Position numbers and translations under genes: made by a program. From the NCBI RefSeq assembly GCF_009996735.1, contig NZ_JAACYI010000021.1:1-64000 (forward strand): a stretch of 64,000 nucleotides of DNA, written 5' to 3'. Each line of letters opens with the position of its first letter. The stretch's first letter is position 1. This stretch comes from Cellulomonas sp. APG4 (GTDB taxonomy: Bacteria > Actinomycetota > Actinomycetes > Actinomycetales > Cellulomonadaceae). The notes below the pieces were generated by a model. The model worked only from the letters and a program-made list of their open reading frames with translations. It was not told the DNA's origin and did no database searches. Below are positions 58,023 through 64,000 of this stretch, piece by piece.

Positions 58023-59507
58023 TCACGCGTCGAGGTAGCGCACGAGGTCCGCGGCGGCACCCGTGTACGTCGCCGGCGTCATCGCGCTCAGCCGCGAGGC
58101 GACGTCGTCGGGCAGGCCCAGGCCCGCGACGAACTCGCGCAGGTCGTCCCCCGTGATGCGCCGGCCGCGCGTGAGCTCCTTGAGCCGCTCGTACGGCTCG
58201 TCCATGCCCGGCACCCCGGCCACGCCCGCGGCGCGCATGGCCGACTGCACGGCCTCGCCCAGCACCTCCCAGTTGGCGTCGAGGTCGCGCTCCATGGCCG
58301 CAGGGTCCGCGTCGAGGCCCGAGAGCCCGCGCCGCACGTTGTCGATCGCGAGCAGCGAGTGGCCGAACGCGGGGCCGATGTTGCGCTGCGTGGTCGAGTC
58401 CGTGAGGTCACGCTGCAGGCGCGAGGTGACGAGCGTCGCGCCCAGGGTGTCGAGCAGCGCGGACGAGATCTCGAGGTTCGCCTCGGCGTTCTCGAACCGG
58501 ATCGGGTTGACCTTGTGCGGCATGGTCGACGAGCCCACGGTGCCCTGCCCGCGCACCTGCGCGAAGTAGCCGAGCGAGATGTAGGTCCACACGTCCGTGG
58601 CGAGGTTGTGCAGCACGCGGTTGAACCGCGCGACGTCGGCGTAGAGCTCGGCCTGCCAGTCGTGCGACTCGATCTGCGTGGTGAGCGGGTTCCACGTGAG
58701 GCCCAGGTGCTCGACGAAGCCACGGCTCACGCCGATCCAGTCGGCCCGCGGCACCGCGGCCAGGTGCGCGCCGTACGTGCCCGTCGCGCCGTTGATCTTG
58801 CCGAGGTACTCGGCGCCCTCGATGCGCCGCACCTGCCGCTGGAGGCGGTGGGCGAGGACGGCGAGCTCCTTGCCGAGCGTGGTGGGCGTCGCCGGCTGGC
58901 CGTGGGTACGCGCGAGCATCGGCACCTCGGCGAGGTCCCGCGCCATCTCGGCGAGCTCGCCCACCAGGGCCTTCGCGGCGGGCAGCCACACGTTCCGGAC
59001 GGCGCCCTGCACCATGAGCGCGTAGGAGAGGTTGTTGACGTCCTCGCTGGTGCACGCGAAGTGCACGAGCTCGGTGACCGCGGGCAGCACCGTGTCCTCG
59101 CCCAGCACCTGCGGCGCGGCCGCGAGGCGCTCCTTGAGCAGGTACTCGACGGCCTTGACGTCGTGCACGGTCACGCGCTCGGTCGCCGCGAGCTCCGCGA
59201 TCGTGTCCGCGTCGAACGTGCGGACCACGTCGCGCAGGTACTCGCGCTCCTCGCTCGAGAGCGTGGGCGCCCCCGGCACCACGTGGTGCGAGGTGAGGTG
59301 GATGAGCCACTCGACCTCGACGTGCACGCGCTCGCGGTTGAGCGCGGCTTCCGACAGGTGGTCCACGAGCGGTGCGACGGCGGCCCGGTAGCGCCCGTCG
59401 AGCGGGCCCAGCGCGATGGGCGGCGTGACCTCCGCGAGGCTGCGGCGCTGCGCGGCGTCGGGCGCGCCGGCGGGCGTGGCGTCAGGGGCGGTGGGCTGCT
59501 GCGACAT
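58023..59507 (-). CDS. purB: Adenylosuccinate lyase
   Basis: Purine biosynthesis enzyme that cleaves SAICAR and adenylosuccinate. The product is 494 aa, with an N-terminal extension of about 25 residues rich in Ala/Pro before PPIALGPLDGRYRAAVAPL. The family signature GSSTMPHKVNPIRFENAE is at about residue 323 with the mobile catalytic Ser. HFACTSEDVNNLSYALM and ARTHGQPATPTTLGKEL, read in the central helices, are the other active-site regions. It is the longer, E. coli-like form. ATG 59507. Ends 22 nt before the WXG100-like start, so read-through into that operon is possible. Confidence 0.95.
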   Translation of the reverse strand: MSQQPTAPDATPAGAPDAAQRRSLAEVTPPIALGPLDGRYRAAVAPLVDHLSEAALNRERVHVEVEWLIHLTSHHVVPGAPTLSSEEREYLRDVVRTFDADTIAELAATERVTVHDVKAVEYLLKERLAAAPQVLGEDTVLPAVTELVHFACTSEDVNNLSYALMVQGAVRNVWLPAAKALVGELAEMARDLAEVPMLARTHGQPATPTTLGKELAVLAHRLQRQVRRIEGAEYLGKINGATGTYGAHLAAVPRADWIGVSRGFVEHLGLTWNPLTTQIESHDWQAELYADVARFNRVLHNLATDVWTYISLGYFAQVRGQGTVGSSTMPHKVNPIRFENAEANLEISSALLDTLGATLVTSRLQRDLTDSTTQRNIGPAFGHSLLAIDNVRRGLSGLDADPAAMERDLDANWEVLGEAVQSAMRAAGVAGVPGMDEPYERLKELTRGRRITGDDLREFVAGLGLPDDVASRLSAMTPATYTGAAADLVRYLDA

Positions 59508-59685
59508 GCCCCCGATCCTTCCACGCGGCCGGGCGCCGACGACGGCGCGTCCACAACCCGCACCTGCCCCGAACGGCGTAGCCGCAGGTCACGGACCGGC
59601 CACGGCACGGTCACAGGTGACGCGCAAGATCATCTGTCCGGTCACGACCTGGCAACTCCACCCCCGAGCCCACCCCCGCCGCGCC

Positions 59686-59714
59686 TAGCGTCCGAGGCAC
59701 ACACCGGATCGAGG
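59686..59714 (+). promoter_or_regulatory. -10 and leader of the VWA lipoprotein gene
   Basis: TAGCGT at 59686-59691 is a likely -10. Downstream, CCGGATCGAGG (59704-59714) is identical in 11 nt to the sequence before the lipoprotein gene at 63845, where TAGCGT also occurs (63801-63806). The two genes may share control. Confidence 0.4.
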
Positions 59715-59729
59715 GGGATGAGGGTCGAG

Positions 59730-61232
59730 ATGCGCACCCAACGCAGCAGGACGGCTGGTCTCACCGGAGCGGCGCTCGTCACCGCCCTCGCGCTCGCGGG
59801 CTGCACCGCGGGCGACGGTGGCGCCTCCGACGAGGCCGGCTACGTGGAGCCGGGCCCGAACGGCCTCGACGAGCCGTACCCCGACCCGTCCCTCGAGGAC
59901 CCGACGGCGCCCACCCGCGACGGCATGACCGACGCGGCGCAGGACGCGCAGTCGACCTTCGCGCTCGACATCGACACCGGCTCCTACAGCAGGTTCCGCG
60001 ACGCCGTCCGCCAGGGCTCGTACGTGGACCCGGCCGAGGTGCGCACCGAGGAGTTCGTCAACTACTTCGCGCAGGACTACGAGGCGCCCGAGCGCGGGCT
60101 CGGGGTCAGCATCGACGCGACGACGCTGCCCTTCCGGCCCGAGCACCGCCTGGTGCGCGTGGGCATCGCCAGCGCCCCCGTGTCGAGCGAGGAGCGCACG
60201 GACGTGGATCTCACGCTGGTGGTCGACTGCTCGGGCTCCATGAGCGAGGCCGGGAAGATGGCGACCACCCAGCACGCGCTGCGCACGCTGGTCAACGCGC
60301 TGCGGCCCACCGACCGGGTGGCCATGGTCTGCTACTCGACCGAGGCCGACGTCGTGCTCGAGCCCACCCCCGTCTCCGAGCGTGCCGCCGTCATGTCGAC
60401 CATCGACACCCTCGCCCCCCGGGACTCCACGAACGCCGCAGCCGGCCTCGCGCTCGGTTACGACCTCGCGCTGTCGATGCGCACCGAGGGCCGCATGAAC
60501 CGGGTGGTGCTGGTGAGCGACGGTGTCGCGAACGTGGGCGAGACCGATCCCGAGGGCATTCTCGCGAGGATCAGCAGCGAGGCCCAGGCAGGCACCAACC
60601 TGATCTCCGTGGGCGTGGGCATCACCACCTACAACGACCACCTGCTCGAGCAGCTCGCGAACCAGGGCGACGGGTGGCACGTGTACCTCGACTCGGCGGC
60701 CGAGGCCGAGCGCGTGTTCGCGACGGGGCTCACGGGCTCGCTCGTGGTGACGGCCACAGACGCTCGGGCGCAGGTCGAGTTCGACCCCGCGCAGGTCTCG
60801 TCCTACCGCCTCCTGGGGTACGAGAACCGGGCGCTCGCGGACGAGGACTTCCGCAACGACGCCGTCGACGCCGGCGAGGTGTTCGCCGGGCACTCGACCA
60901 CCGCGCTCTACGAGGTCGCGCTGCGCGAGGGGCGGTCGGACGCACCGTTCGTGACGGCGACGGTGCGCTACCTCGACGAGTCTGGTGAGGCCGTCGAGCG
61001 GGCCGCGAGCCTGGACCGCTCGCGGTGCGCCGACTCGCCCCGCGAGGCGTCGCCGCGCCTGCGTCAGGACCTGGTGGTCGCGCTGCTGACGGACCGGCTG
61101 CTGGGTGGGCCGTGGGCGCGTGACGTCAGCGCGGCCGAGCTCCGCGCCGAGGCCGAGGCGCTCCCCGCGGCGCTCGACTGGGAGCCCGACGTCGTCGAGC
61201 TGGTCGACCTGGTCAGGGCCGCGACCGCGTGA
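59730..61232 (+). CDS. Von Willebrand factor A domain lipoprotein
   Basis: The product is 500 aa. A signal peptide with lipobox LALAGC anchors it outside the membrane. The YfbK-like N-terminal domain (about 55-145) contains STFALDIDTGSYSRFRDAV and EEFVNYFAQDY. The VWA domain (about 155-330) has an intact MIDAS motif: DCSGS in VVDCSGSMSEAG, then DSTNAAAGL and VLVSDGVANVG. A C-terminal domain follows. Such proteins bind ligands or assemble complexes at the envelope; partner unknown. ATG 59730 is chosen for GAGGG 5 nt upstream; ATG 59718 is the alternative. Its 3' end overlaps the convergent kinase gene by 20 nt. Confidence 0.88.
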   Translation: MRTQRSRTAGLTGAALVTALALAGCTAGDGGASDEAGYVEPGPNGLDEPYPDPSLEDPTAPTRDGMTDAAQDAQSTFALDIDTGSYSRFRDAVRQGSYVDPAEVRTEEFVNYFAQDYEAPERGLGVSIDATTLPFRPEHRLVRVGIASAPVSSEERTDVDLTLVVDCSGSMSEAGKMATTQHALRTLVNALRPTDRVAMVCYSTEADVVLEPTPVSERAAVMSTIDTLAPRDSTNAAAGLALGYDLALSMRTEGRMNRVVLVSDGVANVGETDPEGILARISSEAQAGTNLISVGVGITTYNDHLLEQLANQGDGWHVYLDSAAEAERVFATGLTGSLVVTATDARAQVEFDPAQVSSYRLLGYENRALADEDFRNDAVDAGEVFAGHSTTALYEVALREGRSDAPFVTATVRYLDESGEAVERAASLDRSRCADSPREASPRLRQDLVVALLTDRLLGGPWARDVSAAELRAEAEALPAALDWEPDVVELVDLVRAATA

Positions 61233-63024
61233 GCGGGACGGCGGGCAGCACCACGGTGAAGGTGCTGCCCGCCCCCGGTTCGCTCGTCACGCGCACCGAG
61301 CCGCCGTGCAGCTCGACCAGCTCGCGCGTGATCGCCAGGCCCAGGCCGCTGCCGCCGCTCTCGCGGGCACGCGAGCGGTCGGCCCGCCAGAACCTGTCGA
61401 ACACGTGCGGCACGTCGTCCGCGGCGATGCCCGCGCCGTCGTCGTGCACCTCGACCCGCACCTCGCTCGCCTGCCGAGCTGCCCGGAGCGTGACGTGGCG
61501 CCCGCCCGAGTGCCGCAGCGCGTTCTCGAGCAGGTTGTCGGCCACCTGCCGCAGGCGTTCGGCGTCGCCGGTCACGACCAGGGCATCGCCGACCTCGCTC
61601 GCGACCTCGATCCCCGCGGCGGCCGCACGCACCGCCGCTGAGCGCACCGCGTCGCGCAGCAGCCCGGTCAGGTCCACCGGCGCACGCTGCGCCTCGAGCC
61701 GGCCGGACTCCGCGAGCGTGAGGGTGTGCAGGTCCGCCGCGATGCGCTGGAGGTGCATGGTCTCGCCGTGCAGCACCTCCACCAGGCGACGGTCGGTCGG
61801 GACCACGCCGTCCTGCGCCCCCTCGAGCCAGCCGCGCAGCGTGGTGAGCGGGGTCCGCAGCTCGTGCGCGACGTCGCTCGTGAGGCGTCGCTGCTGGTCG
61901 CGGGCCCGCGTGAGCTCCGTGGACATCGTGTTGAACGCCGTCGCGAGCTCGGACACCTCGTCGCCGCCGCGCACGGGGACGGTCACGGTGAGGTCGCCCG
62001 CCGCGAGCCGACGCGCGGCGCGGGTCACCTCGCGCACCTGACGCACCGCGGGCACCCCGACGAACCAGGCGGTCGCGAGCACGAGCGCCAGGATGCCGAG
62101 GGACACGGCCGCGATCCGTGCCATCGAGCCGGGGCTGAGGTCGAGCACGCCGCGCACGTCCCCGCGGGTGTCCGTCAGGTAGACGGTGACGGGGGGCGCG
62201 ACCGTCCCGGCCGAGGCCTCGACGAAGGCCTCGTCGAGGCAGTCGGACTCGGGGGTGCCCGTCGCCACCGCACGTGGCTGCGCGGGGTCGCCGAGTGCGA
62301 GCGTCACGTGCTCGCCCGGCTCGAGGCCGAGCACCACGGGCCCGACGGCGTCGTGCCCCGCCTCGAGCAGGCAGGCGTCGGTCAGCGAGCTGAGCGTCGC
62401 GAGCGCGTGCTCCTCGGTGGGCACGGGAGCCTCGAGCGCGGTGGCGTCGCACCCCGCGACGTCGTCCGCGACGGTCAGCACCGGGCGGCCCGTGGGCCAC
62501 ATCGTGACGGCCCGCTGGGCCGGGATCCCGAGGCAGTCCGCGAGCGACGTCGCCTGCGTCATGAGGTCGGTTCGCTCGTCGGGCGTGAGCGTGAGCGCGC
62601 CCGTGAGGTGCGGCGGAAGGGTCCAGGCCGAGGAGACGGGCGCCTCAGTGCCGTCGCGCAGCGCCACGCGCTCCTCGACGAGCATCGACCACGGGTCGAC
62701 GGACCAGCGCGCGTGCTCGGGCAGCGGGAGGCCGGGGTGCGTGTCCACCAGCACGGCGCCGTCGGCGGCCACGACGGCGACGCGGCGGTCGTGCTCGAGC
62801 GCGAGGCGGTGCACGAGCGGTACGGCGTCCTGCCAGTCGCCGTGACCGCCGGCCCATACGAGCAGCTCGTCGGCGATCGCGAAGTCGGCCGTGGTGGTCA
62901 CCTCGGCACGCGCGAGGCTGTAGCTGGGGCGGGTGTTCTGGGTGAGCCACCAGGTCCCGAGCACCGCGACGAGGGTCACCGCGACCACGGCGACCAGCAG
63001 GCGCGCGACGAGGCTACGGCGCAC
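61213..63024 (-). CDS. OmpR-partner sensor histidine kinase
   Basis: Membrane sensor kinase of 603 aa. A first TM is LLVAVVAVTLVAVLGTWWL. A large extracytoplasmic sensor domain of about 280 residues with six Cys follows. A second TM (AAVSLGILALVLATAWFVG) leads to a HAMP domain with VREVTRAARRLAAGDLTV. The HisKA has LTSDVAHELRTPLTTLRGWL with the phospho-His. The HATPase has LRQVADNLLENALRHSGG, VHDDGAGIA and GSGLGLAITRELVELHGG. GTG 63024 overlaps the regulator's stop by 11 nt. The cysteines in the sensor domain suggest disulfides. Confidence 0.93.
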   Translation of the reverse strand: MRRSLVARLLVAVVAVTLVAVLGTWWLTQNTRPSYSLARAEVTTTADFAIADELLVWAGGHGDWQDAVPLVHRLALEHDRRVAVVAADGAVLVDTHPGLPLPEHARWSVDPWSMLVEERVALRDGTEAPVSSAWTLPPHLTGALTLTPDERTDLMTQATSLADCLGIPAQRAVTMWPTGRPVLTVADDVAGCDATALEAPVPTEEHALATLSSLTDACLLEAGHDAVGPVVLGLEPGEHVTLALGDPAQPRAVATGTPESDCLDEAFVEASAGTVAPPVTVYLTDTRGDVRGVLDLSPGSMARIAAVSLGILALVLATAWFVGVPAVRQVREVTRAARRLAAGDLTVTVPVRGGDEVSELATAFNTMSTELTRARDQQRRLTSDVAHELRTPLTTLRGWLEGAQDGVVPTDRRLVEVLHGETMHLQRIAADLHTLTLAESGRLEAQRAPVDLTGLLRDAVRSAAVRAAAAGIEVASEVGDALVVTGDAERLRQVADNLLENALRHSGGRHVTLRAARQASEVRVEVHDDGAGIAADDVPHVFDRFWRADRSRARESGGSGLGLAITRELVELHGGSVRVTSEPGAGSTFTVVLPAVPLTRSRP

Positions 63025-63712
63025 CGGTGAGCCCCTGCGGCGGCTCGACCATCTTGTAGCCCACCCCGTACACGGTGCGCAGCAGCTCGGGCCGGCGCGG
63101 TTCGCGCTCGATCTTCGCGCGCAGGTTCTTGACGTGCGTGTCGATGGTCCGCTCGGTCAGGTAGGCCTCCGAGCCGTGCAGGTGCCGCAGCAGCTGGGCG
63201 CGCGTGAGCACCATGCCCACGTGCTCGGCGAGCGCGGTGAGCAGCTGGAGCTCGCCGTGGGTCAGCTCGACGAGCCGCCCGTCCACGCGGGTCTCGTGCC
63301 GGGACGGGTCGATCACCACGGGGCCCACCACGAGCGGTGCGGTCGCCGGACGCCGTCGGCGCAGCAGGGCGCGCACGCGGGCCACGAGCTCGCGGGGTGA
63401 GTACGGCTTGGCCAGGTAGTCGTCGGCGCCCAGCTCCAGACCCGTGAGCAGGTCGTCCTCGTCACCGCGGGCGGTGAGCATGAGCACCGGCGTCTCGTCC
63501 CCGCTGGCGCGCAGGGTCCGGCACACGGTGAACCCGTCGACGCCCGGCAGCATCACGTCGAGCACGACGAGGTCGGCGCCGCCCTCGCGGACGGCCCGCA
63601 GCGCGGCCCTGCCGTCGCCCACCACCTCGGTGCGGAAGCCCTCGCGGCCCAGGTAGCGCTGCACGAGCTCCGCCTGCAGCGCGTCGTCCTCCGCGATCAG
63701 GATCGTCGTCAC
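63014..63712 (-). CDS. OmpR-family response regulator
   Basis: The product is 232 aa from GTG 63712 (TTILIAEDDALQAELV); the frame continues 15 codons upstream without homology. The receiver has the acidic pair EDD, the phospho-Asp in LVVLDVMLPGVDG (about 52), and Lys in YLAKPYSPREL. The winged-helix domain has VELTHGELQLLTALAEH, VLTRAQLLRHLHG and RTIDTHVKNLRAKIE, ending in RTVYGVGYKM. It is transcribed ahead of its kinase. Divergent from the lipoprotein gene at 63845, which may be a target. Confidence 0.94.
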   Translation of the reverse strand: MTTILIAEDDALQAELVQRYLGREGFRTEVVGDGRAALRAVREGGADLVVLDVMLPGVDGFTVCRTLRASGDETPVLMLTARGDEDDLLTGLELGADDYLAKPYSPRELVARVRALLRRRRPATAPLVVGPVVIDPSRHETRVDGRLVELTHGELQLLTALAEHVGMVLTRAQLLRHLHGSEAYLTERTIDTHVKNLRAKIEREPRRPELLRTVYGVGYKMVEPPQGLTGAP

Positions 63713-63844
63713 GCGGGTCAGCGTAGGGACGCGCGGGCCCGTGGCGGCGAGGATCACGATCGCCTCAACCAGGGCTCACGAGCTGCTCACATTCCGTTCC
63801 TAGCGTCGTCGGCAGCCACCTGTCCCCGGATCGAGGAGCTCCTG

Positions 63845-64000
63845 ATGCCCCGCACCGCACCCTCCGCGTCGTTCGCCCTGCGGGCCGCCGTCGACCTCCG
63901 CCCACCGGCGCGGCGGACGGCGGTCGCCCTCCTCGCGGGGCTGTGCCTCGCCCTGGCCGCGTGCTCGGGCGCGACGCCGCAGGCCGACCCGGCCCCGCCC
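63845..64000 (+). CDS. Lipoprotein, N-terminal part (3' end outside window)
   Basis: Only 52 codons are visible. ATG 63845 follows AGGAG. A basic segment (RPPARRTAV) and the hydrophobic stretch ALLAGLCLALAAC end in a lipobox with Cys at about 40, then SGATPQADPAPP. It is a secreted, lipid-anchored protein. The upstream TAGCGT and CCGGATCGAGG resemble those before the VWA lipoprotein at 59730, so it may be a paralogue, but the visible part cannot prove this. Confidence 0.75.
   Translation, partial: MPRTAPSASFALRAAVDLRPPARRTAVALLAGLCLALAACSGATPQADPAPP

Noticed and set aside
57525-59700. Upstream extension of the VWA lipoprotein frame across purB
   Set aside because: The frame is open for more than 700 codons, but the sequence is antisense to purB and non-homologous. 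A signal peptide, lipobox and ribosome-binding site mark the real start at 59730.
1-64000. tRNA, rRNA, insertion sequence or prophage genes
   Set aside because: No cloverleaf-like sequence with a CCA-type end, no rRNA segment and no transposase, integrase or phage structural motif was recognised by reading. A covariance-model search would be needed to exclude small RNAs.

Overview
The window is 64 kb of very GC-rich chromosomal DNA (by eye above 70% G+C, with almost all third positions G or C). Its gene content points to a high-GC Gram-positive actinobacterium. The evidence is a PASTA-containing class A PBP, the coproporphyrin-dependent haem route with HemQ, an NnaR-type HemD-DNA-binding fusion beside nirBD, a CsoR copper operon, a DUF222/HNH gene under an actinobacterial SOS box, and WXG100/EspG-like proteins. 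A Micrococcales (Cellulomonas-like) origin is my inference and is not proven by the sequence. Coding density is high, many genes overlap by 1-8 nt, and GTG starts are common. I see no rRNA, tRNA, CRISPR array, insertion sequence or prophage.

Layout. 1-4.3 kb: 3' part of a bifunctional penicillin-binding protein, then the rpsF-ssb-rpsR-rplI operon. 4.3-9.4 kb: FUSC-type and MATE transporters on the minus strand, then dnaB preceded by a cluster of DnaA-box-like sites. 9.4-13.3 kb: a broken uridine kinase gene beside an intact relative, a DinB-like protein, an acetyltransferase and a photolyase. 13.5-20.9 kb: an RsbW-like ATPase, a NarL-type two-component pair divergent from a GAP-family membrane protein, a luciferase-like oxidoreductase, and an ABC/DUF6297 operon. 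21-26 kb: an SOS-box DUF222-HNH gene, an acetyltransferase and a large kinase-like/flippase membrane protein. 26.1-32.8 kb: nitrite assimilation and sirohaem operon (nirB, nirD, cysG-type, nnaR-type, cbiX-type). 32.8-38.3 kb: a PAS-GGDEF diguanylate cyclase, a small HTH protein, a CPBP protease, and a regulator-ABC operon. 38.4-43 kb: csoR-copZ-copA copper operon, then an Rrf2 regulator with a TSUP exporter. 44.3-54.5 kb: a nearly complete haem cluster. 54.9-58 kb: a four-gene translationally coupled operon (WXG100-like protein, EspG-like protein, alpha/beta hydrolase, lipoprotein). 58-64 kb: purB, a VWA lipoprotein, an OmpR-type two-component system, and the start of another lipoprotein gene.

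How the genes work together. hemA (plus strand) and hemE-hemY plus hemQ-hemH-hemC-hemD-hemB-hemL (minus strand) encode the route from glutamyl-tRNA to haem through coproporphyrin. The nir operon diverts uroporphyrinogen III to sirohaem, the cofactor of its own nitrite reductase. The two clusters therefore share an intermediate.

The most interesting candidate is the 54.9-58 kb operon. It combines a type VII secretion-type small helical protein, an EspG-like protein, a lipase-motif protein with a helical N-terminus, and a small lipoprotein. This arrangement is compatible with a secreted lipase toxin with a lipoprotein immunity factor, but that function is a hypothesis. Other leads are the DnaA-box cluster before dnaB, several long perfect inverted repeats between divergent genes, a 27-bp-arm hairpin downstream of hemY, and a short intergenic repeat seen at two distant places.
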